Shown piece by piece: positions 36,550 to 44,750 of a DNA stretch of 64,000 nt. Location of the stretch: positions 1,488,001-1,552,000 of the forward strand of contig NZ_AP025018.1 of NCBI RefSeq assembly GCF_019977735.1. The letters run 5' to 3'. The notes under the pieces are model-generated. The model saw only the letters and a list, made by a program, of their open reading frames with translations, did no database searches and was not told the origin of the DNA. The translations under genes were made by a program, and so were the position numbers. The stretch is from Calothrix sp. PCC 7716 (GTDB lineage: Bacteria; Cyanobacteriota; Cyanobacteriia; Cyanobacteriales; Nostocaceae). The stretch's first letter is position 1. Each line of letters begins with the position of its first letter.

Positions 36550-36744
36550 CTAAGTTTTATTGACTTTTTTAGTTGCAATTAATATTAAATCTCCATCAGC
36601 TATTGCATCTAGTAACTGCCCTGTTGAACCTTCACCACCGTGAATATATCCTAATATATGAGCAATTTCTTTGAGCTTGTCACCTGTGTGCGGCGCCACT
36701 CTTGCATGAAGATTTGTTCTATCTAATTTCTTTCTTCCTGCCAT
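36550..36744 (-). CDS. Small conserved hypothetical protein, possibly DNA-binding
   Basis: A 64-residue protein, MAGRKKLDRTNLHARVAPHT then LKEIAHILGYIHGGEGSTGQ and LLDAIADGDLILI. The basic start, a strand and two helices recall ribbon-helix-helix (CopG-like) proteins, and I recall similar short proteins in other cyanobacteria. No partner gene is adjacent. Function is not assigned. Confidence 0.55.
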   Translation of the reverse strand: MAGRKKLDRTNLHARVAPHTGDKLKEIAHILGYIHGGEGSTGQLLDAIADGDLILIATKKVNKT

Positions 36745-36870
36745 AAACGTTAACCATAATTATCTAAAAGTGGTTTACATAAATTTAAGATACCAGGTAT
36801 GCGTTATGGTTTGGCGTGCCTCGTTTACAATCGTTTACATAACCGAATAACGCACATCAAACTCTCAGCA

Positions 36871-38115
36871 ATGAATATTGAACTCTCAGCAAACAAGCAA
36901 ATCCCACCGCAAGTGTGGGTGCAAGCGATTGGAAGGGGACTTTATCAACTTGGCTCGGCGGTGTTACTGTTTTACATGCCGATTGTTTTTGTCAACTACG
37001 GTAATTTATCAGCTACCGAAGTTGGACTCGCGGTTGGTGGTGGTTCGGTGGCAGGGTTTCTTGGCAACCTTTTGGGTGGAGTTCTTACTGACTCTCCTAA
37101 ATTTGGACGCAAGCGAAGTTTACTTGCATCGTCTACGTTTGCGGTAATTACCTGTACTATCGCGGTGTTTACTTCGACTTTTGCTTTACTACTGCTAGCT
37201 AATATAGTTTTTGGCTTTAGTACGGGTTTGTACTGGACTGCTGCTGATTCTTCGGTAATGGATGTTACTACTGCTGAACAACGGCAAGGCGCCTTTTCTT
37301 TATTAGGTGTGGCAGATAACGTTGGTTTTGCTGCTGGGACGCTTGGTGGTGGAGTGTTACTTAAATTGCTTCATCCCGAAAAATTACTATTTGCAGCAGG
37401 TGGAATTACATTTTTGCTATTGCTGCTACTATTCGCTGTGGCAATGAAACAAACTCGGACATCTGCTGAGGGAGAAACTCATAATATCCAAAAAGGTTGG
37501 AAAACAGCCTTAACTGACACGCGCTTGATGATTTATCTATTAGTGAATACTTTATTTATTACTTATATTGCTTTGGTGGGTGGTAACTTACCCCTATACT
37601 TGGTCAAATTTGGCGGTACACCAGAGACAACTGTCGCTAACTTATTTACCATAGGATACGTTGGGTTAGGCGCCTTGCTCCAAGTACCCGTTGTCAAAGC
37701 AATTAGTAAATTCAGCTATTTAACTTCACTTTCTATATCAATGGCAGTTTGGGGTGTAGGTTTCGCTTTAGTGTGGGTTTTAGGCAACTCCAGTAATACT
37801 CGTTCTGTTTTCGAGTTAGGAATATTTGCAGTATTTGCCATAGCCAGCATTATCTATAAACCTACCTCAAGCGCATGGATTTCGGAACTCGCACCCACAT
37901 CATTACGAGGCGCCTATACAGCAATAGCCTATCAATGCTGGACAATAGGATACGTAATAGGCCCCATTGTCGGTGGTTGGGCAGTAGACCAATCACCTAA
38001 CATAGCCCAAAATGCATGGTTAGTAATAGCACTAAGTACCCTTTCAGGACTAGTTATTCTACAAGTCTTAAACAAACAAAACCCAACCACATCCAAAGAA
38101 CAAGCCTTACTCTAA
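36871..38115 (+). CDS. MFS-family permease
   Basis: A 414-residue major facilitator protein with twelve predicted helices. The loop 2-3 signature reads NLLGGVLTDSPKFGRKRSL, a standard G-x3-D-R/K-x-GR-R variant; the second half has a related SAWISELAPTSLRGAYTAIA block. Start is placed at the ATG at 36871 (MNIELSANKQ); an upstream ATG at 36799 would add 24 mostly non-family residues. Substrate (sugar, drug or metabolite) cannot be told. It lies alone on the right side of the accessory island. Confidence 0.87.
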   Translation: MNIELSANKQIPPQVWVQAIGRGLYQLGSAVLLFYMPIVFVNYGNLSATEVGLAVGGGSVAGFLGNLLGGVLTDSPKFGRKRSLLASSTFAVITCTIAVFTSTFALLLLANIVFGFSTGLYWTAADSSVMDVTTAEQRQGAFSLLGVADNVGFAAGTLGGGVLLKLLHPEKLLFAAGGITFLLLLLLFAVAMKQTRTSAEGETHNIQKGWKTALTDTRLMIYLLVNTLFITYIALVGGNLPLYLVKFGGTPETTVANLFTIGYVGLGALLQVPVVKAISKFSYLTSLSISMAVWGVGFALVWVLGNSSNTRSVFELGIFAVFAIASIIYKPTSSAWISELAPTSLRGAYTAIAYQCWTIGYVIGPIVGGWAVDQSPNIAQNAWLVIALSTLSGLVILQVLNKQNPTTSKEQALL

Positions 38116-38138
38116 AAGCTAATTCTATACTCTTGTGG

Positions 38139-38159
38139 AACAGGCATCCCTGCCTGTTT
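38139..38159. repeat. REP-like palindrome
   Basis: AACAGGCATCCCTGCCTGTT followed by TTT, 24 bases behind the MFS stop; with its preceding CTCTTGTGG flank it matches the family consensus. The T-run makes it a candidate terminator for the permease. Confidence 0.75.
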
Positions 38160-38262
38160 TTCCCCCCAATTCAAGCTAAAATTATTTTGGCAAGCAAGTA
38201 ATTATGCTCACCTACAGGAATAATATTACCTATTGGGAGCGCATCAAAGAGAGGGGTTCACC

Positions 38263-38466
38263 GTGGAACAAGAAATCAACTGTAAAGTACAGTGCGTCAG
38301 TGGCTGTGTATTGGGTGATGAAAATTGCCCCAACAAAGAAGTTCGCGAAGCTGCATCTAAGTTTATCGAAGATACCTCACTCGATAAAATGATTGAAATC
38401 GCAGAAGCTGCGCGACTCAAAAAATTAAGCGAACCACCCAAGTGGATATTACCTGATGATATTTAA
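38263..38466 (+). CDS. Small Cys-rich conserved hypothetical protein
   Basis: A 67-residue protein starting at GTG 38263 (VEQEINCKVQCVSGC...), with GAGAGGGG as ribosome site just upstream. Four cysteines are spaced C-x3-C-x3-C-x6-C in residues 7-22 (CKVQCVSGCVLGDENC), which could bind a metal or cluster. The rest is helical: VREAASKFIEDTSLDKMIEI and ends EPPKWILPDD. I recall close relatives across filamentous cyanobacteria, without known function. Confidence 0.65.
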   Translation: MEQEINCKVQCVSGCVLGDENCPNKEVREAASKFIEDTSLDKMIEIAEAARLKKLSEPPKWILPDDI

Positions 38467-38540
38467 CTCTGGTCATTATTTATCGTATTGATTTTTACCT
38501 TGATAAACCTACACTGTCCATTTACATCAGTGTAGAGCGT

Positions 38541-38563
38541 AAGGTGGGCACTGCCCACCCTAC
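38541..38563. repeat. GGTGGGC-type palindrome
   Basis: AAGGTGGGCACTGCCCACCC followed by TAC; same family as 28446, 31281, 43531 and 60871. Confidence 0.8.
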
Positions 38564-38570
38564 AACACCT

Positions 38571-38662
38571 TGCAACGGATGCAACGGATAATTTATTAAT
38601 TGCAAACAAAATCTAGTCTTTCAAAATCAACCATCCGTTACATCCGTTCATAATCCGTTGCC
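38571..38662. repeat. ATCCGTT inverted repeat element
   Basis: GCAACGGATGCAACGGAT on the left and CATCCGTTACATCCGTT plus AATCCGTTGCC on the right form inverted arms around about 48 bases. Relatives lie at 42253 and 52004. Confidence 0.85.
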
Positions 38663-39155
38663 AATATTTCTACCTCTCAAAACTTTTGATACAGACCACT
38701 AGTCAAGCACGCAGATTTTCCTAGAGGATATATTTTTATATGATTTATCCTCTAGGAATTTAGATAGTAAAAAATATTACACTGTATAAAAACAACGCTA
38801 AACTTAAAAAATTGCTTTGTAAAACAGCGTCTTTTTTGAAATATATACTTAAATTTTTATCATAATAAGTAATAATCTTTACCTCTAAATGCAAGTAGCT
38901 GATTTGTCTTGCTAGTAATCTGTATCATTAATTTTGGTGGCTTAAGAGGAATGAACCACGCTCGTCACAAAGGACACAAAGTAAAGAAGAAAGAAGAAAG
39001 AAGATAGAACACACCAAAATTAATGACACGAACCAGTAGTAGCTTCACAAAAACAGAATCAATAATATAATAATGCGAATAAAAGATTAGATGCTGCTGT
39101 ACTAGAACTTCTAGAAGAAGATTTATAAACCATTTAATAAACGTTAAAATCTTCT

Positions 39156-39288
39156 AGATGCTTCGTTCCTCAGCATGACACGAGATGCTTCGTTCCTCAG
39201 CATGACAAAAGATGCTTCGTTCCTCAGCATGACACGAGATGCTTCGTTCCTCAGCATGACACGAGATGCTTCGTTCCTCAGCATGACA
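39156..39288. repeat. 27-bp tandem repeat, 5 copies
   Basis: The unit ATGCTTCGTTCCTCAGCATG plus ACACGAG starts at 39158, 39185, 39212, 39239 and 39266. Copies differ only in the spacer (ACGAG, AAAAG, AGAAG). It belongs to the TGTCATGCTGAGGAACGAAG-type repeats. There are no unique spacers, so it is not a CRISPR. Confidence 0.9.
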
Positions 39289-39302
39289 GAAGTGCAGTAT
39301 AT

Positions 39303-39348
39303 CTTGTGGGATGGGCCTCTTGTGGGATGGGCATCCTTGCCCGTCCCA
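39303..39348. repeat. REP-like palindrome with duplicated flank
   Basis: CTTGTGGGATGGGC occurs twice (39303, 39319), the second time completed to GATGGGCATCC / TTGCCCGTCC. It lies between the tandem array and the stop of the SLH protein gene. Confidence 0.8.
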
Positions 39349-39368
39349 ATATCTAAGCTCTCAACATT

Positions 39369-41039
39369 CTAAGCTATATAAGGTGACTCTATTGCCGCAA
39401 CACGTTTAGCATCCACCAAAGCTTGATACACCATTGCCACAACTTCTGCGCGCGTAGCTTCACGAGTTGGGTTAAGTTGCTTAATGTTTGGGTAATTTAC
39501 AATTATTCGCTTATTGCTAGCTATTGCGACTTCATCTAGAGCATAGTCAGGTATTTTACCTTGGTCATCGTAAGATTTTAGAGACTTAGCTGCGTTATTA
39601 CTTAACCCAAGTCCATTAACTAGCGAAACTATTATTTGCACTCGTTGAATATTTTCGTTAGGACGGAATGTATTGTTTGGATATCCAGAGAGAAATTGTC
39701 CTTGGTAAGCTTGTTGAATGGCGCCATGTGCCCAAAAACTTTCAGGTACATCTCTAAATTTTATCGGTTGACGTTTTACAGTTGGGTTAAAAGCTTTTAC
39801 TAACAACGCTGCATACTGTGCGCGTGTCATTGTTGCATCTGGTTTAAATGTCTTGTCACGGAACCCAGTAACTATACCAAGTTTGTTTAATTCTCGAATA
39901 AATGCTTCTGCCCAATGTCCATTTATATCTTTTAATTCACTATTATCTGGTAATGGAGGCGGTACGGGAATTGGAACCGGTGATGGTACGGGTGTTGGAG
40001 GTGTTGGAGGTGGTACAGGAATTGGTACTGGTTCTGGTACTGGCTCAGGTTCGGGTTCAGGTTGTGGCGCCGGAACTGGTGCTGGTGTTGGTACGGGGGT
40101 TGGAGATGGTACGGGAATTGGTACAGGGGTTGGTACGGGTGTTGGTGTAGGGGTGGGTACAGGGGTTGGCGCCTGATTTCCGACAAATTCAATTTCTCCT
40201 TTGCATTTTGCTGGGTCTATTTGGTTTCCTACTGATACTAGTTTATTGGAACCAACGTTTTGTATATCAAATTGACCGTTGTTGCGGAAAATGTTACCAC
40301 CTGGGCTATTTATACTACCAATATCGGGTAGAGCATTGGCTATTACAGTCATGCCATCTTGAACGTTGCGTTCACATACGTTGGTTCGCAATATTGGACG
40401 CGCGTCGTTAGAGATAATAAATCCTGAACGGTTTTCGTAAATTTTGTTGTCGGTTAATCTTGGTGATGCTGTATCGCTAACTACGATACCAAAACCAGTT
40501 TTAAAGCACGAGTTATTACGTATATCACCTTTACCGTTTTTTGCTATTGCAATTCCATTGGCTGCGTTCTCAGTACAAATATTATCTCGAACAATTGGGT
40601 TGGCATCACCAGATACAAAGATTCCTTCGCGCTTACATTTTATAAAAGTACAGTTGGCAACCAAGGGAGTTGTTAATTCTATCCAAACTCCTGTTCCACG
40701 AGTTGCTGGGTTAGTAACTGTAACACCCCGTAGTTCGGCGCCACTATTCATTAGTATAGTTACATTCTGGCGAGCGAAAAAACGACTTAAGTATTCTCCG
40801 CTTCCTTCAATGACAATTCCACTACCTTTTTTTGCTTCATTGCCAGTAATTGTAATGCCACCTAGAATATTTAGAGGGAATTTTTCTCCACTTGTAGTAT
40901 TATAGTTACCATCTGCTAACTGGATAGTTATACCTGCACTTGCACGTTCAAGCGCTTTTGTAATCGTTTTTAACGGCGCCTGTTGGCTACCATTAGCGTT
41001 ATCGTTCCCACTAACCGGGTTTACGTAAATTTGAGGCAT
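39369..41039 (-). CDS. Beta-helix (DUF1565) surface protein with Pro-rich linker and SLH domains
   Basis: A 556-residue protein. Start is placed at 41039 (MPQIYVNPVSGNDNANGSQQ): the family motif begins there, and an earlier in-frame start would run into the TPR gene. Residues 1-70 are a DUF1565 segment, 75-280 a right-handed parallel beta-helix (repeats such as NPIVRDNICTENAANGIAI), then about 75 residues of Pro-x repeats (PVPTPTPTPVPTPVPIPVP), then three SLH units (DINGHWAEAFIRELNKLGIV; FRDVPESFWAHGAIQQAYQG; a weaker third). A secreted sugar-interacting and wall-bound protein is the natural reading, but no signal peptide is visible at this start, which is odd for an SLH protein. The TPR gene lies 64 bp upstream. 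Confidence 0.82.
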   Translation of the reverse strand: MPQIYVNPVSGNDNANGSQQAPLKTITKALERASAGITIQLADGNYNTTSGEKFPLNILGGITITGNEAKKGSGIVIEGSGEYLSRFFARQNVTILMNSGAELRGVTVTNPATRGTGVWIELTTPLVANCTFIKCKREGIFVSGDANPIVRDNICTENAANGIAIAKNGKGDIRNNSCFKTGFGIVVSDTASPRLTDNKIYENRSGFIISNDARPILRTNVCERNVQDGMTVIANALPDIGSINSPGGNIFRNNGQFDIQNVGSNKLVSVGNQIDPAKCKGEIEFVGNQAPTPVPTPTPTPVPTPVPIPVPSPTPVPTPAPVPAPQPEPEPEPVPEPVPIPVPPPTPPTPVPSPVPIPVPPPLPDNSELKDINGHWAEAFIRELNKLGIVTGFRDKTFKPDATMTRAQYAALLVKAFNPTVKRQPIKFRDVPESFWAHGAIQQAYQGQFLSGYPNNTFRPNENIQRVQIIVSLVNGLGLSNNAAKSLKSYDDQGKIPDYALDEVAIASNKRIIVNYPNIKQLNPTREATRAEVVAMVYQALVDAKRVAAIESPYIA

Positions 41040-41103
41040 ATTTATACATTTGTCGAGACATGAACATACTACCCCCAACAAACAATATTGGGAGTAAATA
41101 TGT

Positions 41104-42225
41104 TTAATTATCAAACTTTTTGATGATTTCTAGCGCACGCTGGGAAAATTCAGGGAGTCCTTGCTGTTTAAACATTTGGGCAGCTTTCTGTAAATCAGCA
41201 GTGCCATTATTTCTGTCACCAAGTTGAAAATGAGCAACTCCTCTATTTCCATAAGCTTGAGCAAGCTCAGGATTTATTTTTAACGCTCTACTATAATCTT
41301 GAATCGCACCTTTTTTATTTCCCATATCCGCACGCGCTCTGCCTCTGTTATAGTAAGCTTCAGCAAGATTAGGGTTGAGCAGTAAAGCTTGATTAAAATC
41401 AGCTATTGCCGCTGGCTTGTTGCCCATTTGTAAATGCGTAGTTCCCCGGTTATTATAAGCATCAACGTAATCCGGATTCACTTGCAATGCTTGAGTATAA
41501 TCAGCAACTGCCCCCTGCATATCACCTAACTCACGTCGAGTTAATCCACGATTGTAATATGCTTGATAATCTTTGGGATTAAGCTGTAAGGCTTGATTAT
41601 AATCGGACATTGCCCCTTTCATATCTTGTAAGTCTACCCGCGCATTGGCACGGTTAACATAAACTTCTACCAATTTCGGATTTAATTGTAACGCTTGATT
41701 ATAATCGCTAATAGCCGCTTGCATTTTTCCCAAGCTGTAATGCGCGCGTCCACGGTTATTATATATTTCTGCATCCTTCGGGCTTATCCGTAACGCTCTA
41801 TTATAATCAGCAATTGCTCCCCTCGCATCTCCAGACTCACGACGCGCGTTACCTCGGTTATTATAAGCAGCAGCATAACCTGGATTTATTAGTAGCGCTT
41901 CGTTAAAATCTTCCACCGCACCTAAATTATCTCCCAACTCCGCACGTGCCAAACCCCGATTATAATAAACCTCAGCAAAATCAGGCTTCAACTTTAACGC
42001 TTGATTAAAATTTTCGATTGCTCCACGTTTATCTCCCTTACCATAACGTTCGTTACCTCGCAAAAAATAGAAAAACGCATTCCTACTAATAGTCGGCAAC
42101 GTATCACTCTCAACATTATCAACCGAACGCACCAACCTTTGACTTATTGCACTTACAGGCGCCTGTGAAAAACCAAAAATACCACCTAATATAAAAATCA
42201 AACCTAAAATTTTCGATACTTTCAT
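41104..42225 (-). CDS. Exported TPR-repeat protein
   Basis: A 373-residue protein with a signal peptide (residues 1-26, ILGLIFILGGIFGFSQAPVS) and nine to ten tetratricopeptide repeats from about residue 50 to the end. Units are very regular: AEVYYNRGLARAELGDNLGA, AAAYNNRGNARRESGDARGA, and so on, each followed by an ALxLNP turn. TPR domains hold protein partners; here probably in the periplasm. It lies directly upstream of the SLH/beta-helix gene in the same direction, so the two may act together at the cell envelope (inference). The high sequence likeness of the repeats points to recent internal duplication. Confidence 0.88.
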   Translation of the reverse strand: MKVSKILGLIFILGGIFGFSQAPVSAISQRLVRSVDNVESDTLPTISRNAFFYFLRGNERYGKGDKRGAIENFNQALKLKPDFAEVYYNRGLARAELGDNLGAVEDFNEALLINPGYAAAYNNRGNARRESGDARGAIADYNRALRISPKDAEIYNNRGRAHYSLGKMQAAISDYNQALQLNPKLVEVYVNRANARVDLQDMKGAMSDYNQALQLNPKDYQAYYNRGLTRRELGDMQGAVADYTQALQVNPDYVDAYNNRGTTHLQMGNKPAAIADFNQALLLNPNLAEAYYNRGRARADMGNKKGAIQDYSRALKINPELAQAYGNRGVAHFQLGDRNNGTADLQKAAQMFKQQGLPEFSQRALEIIKKFDN

Positions 42226-42252
42226 CTTAAAATCCCCACAAAAAATAATAAA

Positions 42253-42282
42253 TCATCCGTTACATCCGTTACATCCGTTGCC
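42253..42282. repeat. ATCCGTT element, single arm
   Basis: AATCATCCGTTACATCCGTT then ACATCCGTTGCC between the channel and TPR genes: three direct 9-base units, the same sequence as the right arm of the elements at 38571 and 52004. Confidence 0.85.
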
Positions 42283-42286
42283 ACTA

Positions 42287-43060
42287 CTAACCCAACTTTG
42301 TACCACATCTTTTACAAAACTGGGCATCTGCATCATGAAACGCTAAACCACAACCAGTACAAATGGTTTCGATTTGAGTTGTTGATTTAACCAACCGTTT
42401 AATTAAATCACCTATCTGCCAAGGAACAAGTGCTATTCCTGTCAGAATCATAAAAACTGTAAGCAAACGTCCTGGTTGCGATATCGGTGTTACATCTCCA
42501 AATCCGACTGTCGTCATTGTAACGACCGAAAAGTAAAATGCATCTAAAAAAGTTCTAAAGCTAGTAGGGTTAACTGGATGCTCGACTTGGTAGATTAACC
42601 CAGAAAATACAAAGATAATCGCAAATAATGTAAATAGTATCCGTGCAAAAATTGCGCCATCTTCGTTACTGATACCAAACATGTACTTGCTATCTACAAA
42701 CCTGATGAGACGTAAAATTCTGAACCAACGTAGTAAACGAATATAACTGATATCGGTGGCGCCTAAAAAGAAAGGTAAAATAGCCAGTAAATCTATAATC
42801 GAATAAAAACTTAATAAATCTCTAATATTAAATTTATTACTCCACAACCGCAAACCGTATTCAAAGACAAAAATTACCAAAATAATTTTATCTACTATAT
42901 TTAGATACTCATTAAAATCTGCACGTAAAGTATACGTTTGAGCAACAAAAATACCAGATGAAATCAGTACTAAACCAGCTATAGCTAGATTGATAATCTT
43001 TCCCGCTCGTGTGTCAAGGTCTTTGAGGTAGAAGTTGATTTTTTCTCTACTCAGTAGCAT
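42287..43060 (-). CDS. Voltage-gated-type potassium channel with C-terminal zinc ribbon
   Basis: A 257-residue ion channel with six membrane helices. The S4-like segment carries regularly spaced arginines (LLRWFRILRLIRFVDSKY), the pore has the K+ selectivity filter TTVGFGDVTP, and the S6 helix follows (LLTVFMILTGIALVPW). After a short linker comes CTGCGLAFHDADAQFCKRCG, a four-Cys zinc ribbon. Kv-type prokaryotic channels do not usually end this way; the ribbon could control assembly or sense metal. Probably located in the plasma or thylakoid membrane. Confidence 0.88.
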   Translation of the reverse strand: MLLSREKINFYLKDLDTRAGKIINLAIAGLVLISSGIFVAQTYTLRADFNEYLNIVDKIILVIFVFEYGLRLWSNKFNIRDLLSFYSIIDLLAILPFFLGATDISYIRLLRWFRILRLIRFVDSKYMFGISNEDGAIFARILFTLFAIIFVFSGLIYQVEHPVNPTSFRTFLDAFYFSVVTMTTVGFGDVTPISQPGRLLTVFMILTGIALVPWQIGDLIKRLVKSTTQIETICTGCGLAFHDADAQFCKRCGTKLG

Positions 43061-43103
43061 AAATACTGTTTAATGAAGAAAAAGAACCCATGAGATAAAT
43101 CAT

Positions 43104-43529
43104 ATGGATAATGAATATTTTATGCGTATAGCCCTGGAAGCGGCAAAAAAAGGTGATGCACCCTATGGTGCAGTAATTGTCAAAAATAACGAAGTTGTTT
43201 CCGTTGCCCATAACACCGTGCGACAAGACAGTGATCCATCCGCACATGCAGAAATCAACGCGATTCGTAAATTAACGGCTAATCTAAAAAATACTTCTTT
43301 AGAAGGATATACAATTTATACAACTGGTGAGCCTTGTCCAATGTGTGCCACCGCTTGTGTATGGACAGGAATATCTCAAATTGTTTACGGCGCCTCGATT
43401 AAAGATTTAATGGAAGTAAAACAATCACAAATTGATATCTCTTGTGAAGAAATAATTGCTAAGAGTTTTAAAAATATTACAGTCACACGCGGAGTTCTAC
43501 GCTTTGAATGTATGGATTTGTTTCAATAG
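43104..43529 (+). CDS. Nucleoside/guanine deaminase-like zinc deaminase
   Basis: A 141-residue member of the cytidine deaminase superfamily. The zinc site is complete: HAEINAIRK (His and catalytic Glu) and GEPCPMCATACVW (two Cys). The PCPMC form and the tail IVYGASIKDLMEVKQSQIDI resemble guanine or general nucleoside deaminases more than TadA, which normally has PCxMCAGA and acts on tRNA. The exact substrate is open. It is divergent from the channel gene with 43 bp between starts. Confidence 0.8.
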   Translation: MDNEYFMRIALEAAKKGDAPYGAVIVKNNEVVSVAHNTVRQDSDPSAHAEINAIRKLTANLKNTSLEGYTIYTTGEPCPMCATACVWTGISQIVYGASIKDLMEVKQSQIDISCEEIIAKSFKNITVTRGVLRFECMDLFQ

Positions 43530-43530
43530 T

Positions 43531-43553
43531 ATGGTGGGCAGTGCCCACCCTAC
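43531..43553. repeat. GGTGGGC-type palindrome
   Basis: ATGGTGGGCAGTGCCCACCC between the convergent deaminase and response regulator genes. Confidence 0.8.
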
Positions 43554-43555
43554 AA

Positions 43556-44206
43556 TTAGGTGTCTTCGAGAAAAGATGAATATGATTTGGCGAATAAAGC
43601 TGCTTGAGTGCGGTCGCGTAAGTTTAATCGGTTGAGAATATTTGTAACATGATTTTTCACTGTTCCTTCAGAAATATATAACTGTTTGGCTATCTCGCGA
43701 TTACTGGCGCCATTTGCAATTAACCGTAATACTTCTTTTTCACGTGGGGTTAGTTGTTCTAAAGCTGGTGGTGGAGGTGTTGGTTCTACTTCAGTTGAAA
43801 ATGCAAATAGTTTTTTAGCTATTCCTGGCCCCAAGTGTGTGTAACCTCGATGTACTGCACGAATTGCTACCGCTAACTCTTCTGATGGAGTATCTTTGAG
43901 TAAATAACCCATTGCTCCATACTGTAAAGCTGCTGCTACATACTCTGTATCGTCGAATGTTGTTAGAACTAGTGTTTTTGTATCGCTAAATCTTTGCTGA
44001 ATTTCTCGCTGGGCGCCTACTCCATCCATAACTGGCATTCGCATATCCATTAATACTACGTCAGGATGTAACTGGGCTATTAAATCAATCGCTTCCCTGC
44101 CATTCTCAGCTTCTCCTACAATTTCTAAATCTGGCTCTAGTTCTAATAAAGCTCTCAACCCTTGACGTATCAAGTATTGGTCATCTACCAGCAGCACTTT
44201 TATCAT
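43556..44206 (-). CDS. NarL/FixJ-family response regulator
   Basis: A 216-residue two-domain regulator. The receiver (1-120) has the acidic pair Asp8-Asp9, the phospho-acceptor Asp54 (VVLMDMRMPVMDG) and Lys in YLLKDTPSEE. The C-terminal LuxR-type helix-turn-helix (about 148-210) reads LTPREKEVLRLIANGASNRE, IAKQLYISEGTVKNHVTNIL. Such proteins bind DNA after phosphorylation by a kinase of the NarX/DesK type; no such kinase is adjacent. Two large kinases follow on the opposite strand, but they are of different classes, so pairing is not implied. Confidence 0.93.
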   Translation of the reverse strand: MIKVLLVDDQYLIRQGLRALLELEPDLEIVGEAENGREAIDLIAQLHPDVVLMDMRMPVMDGVGAQREIQQRFSDTKTLVLTTFDDTEYVAAALQYGAMGYLLKDTPSEELAVAIRAVHRGYTHLGPGIAKKLFAFSTEVEPTPPPPALEQLTPREKEVLRLIANGASNREIAKQLYISEGTVKNHVTNILNRLNLRDRTQAALFAKSYSSFLEDT

Positions 44207-44750
44207 AAGGTTTAAGTATAAAATAGTTGTCCCATGTTTAAAATCCTAGAAACCCGGTTTCTTTATTGAATCTGACAATAAAAAACGATTTTGTGTAGAA
44301 ACCGGGTTTCTTCAAGTCCTATCTAATAGTTTATCTAAGCAGCAAATATCAAGCTAATTTCAATGAATGAATCTGACTTTGATGTATTGCTATACAGTAT
44401 GGGTAAAGTAGCAAGTATAAATCAAGTTAATATAAAATAAGCTAAAACCCTTGGTGTCCTGAATATATTTTTATTTTTTGGCATAAAAAAAGGGACAATA
44501 AAGAATTAAAAAAATTATTATCCTTGACTTAAGCAAATCAAATGTATTATCAAAAACAACAAGTGCAAAAACGTTTGGTTGATAATAGAATAAAAATAAT
44601 AAAGGCAATAACTTTGAAAACGTGTAAGACTACATTTTTGTGTCAGCGGTGTATTGACTTGTACTTTACATTATGAAGCTAGGTCAGGAGCGCGTTTTCA
44701 ACAGCCTAATTGTAAACATTTTTTTAGACAGCAGGCTTGAGAAGGAGTAA
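44207..44750. other. Intergenic region with palindrome element
   Basis: A 540-base divergent promoter region between the response regulator and the kinase at 44751. Apart from the AGAAACC element it is AT-rich; no gene or clear promoter is visible. GAAGGAG at 44739-44746 is the ribosome site of the kinase. Confidence 0.55.
44248..44311. repeat. Paired AGAAACC-palindrome element
   Basis: Arms AGAAACCCGGTTTCT (44248-44262) and AGAAACCGGGTTTCT (44297-44311) around a 34-base core with ACAATAAAAAACGA; same organization as 12227-12292. Confidence 0.9.

Larger units (their letters stand above)
38467..39368. other. Repeat-rich intergenic region
   Basis: Nine hundred bases without a supported gene. 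It contains a GGTGGGC palindrome (38541), an ATCCGTT element (38571), an oligopurine stretch (AAAGAAGAAAGAAGAAAG, about 38983-39003), a short coding-like relic (LDAAVLELLEED, near 39090-39125) and the 27-bp array and hairpin listed separately. Confidence 0.6.

Noticed and set aside
39156-39288. CRISPR-like regular repeat array
   Set aside because: The units are tandem copies of 27 bp with 4-base differing joints, no unique spacers of normal length and no cas genes nearby.
39853-40176. Gly/Thr-Val repeat frame on the plus strand
   Set aside because: It is the antisense of the Pro-rich linker of the SLH protein; its repeats mirror the PVPTP codons.
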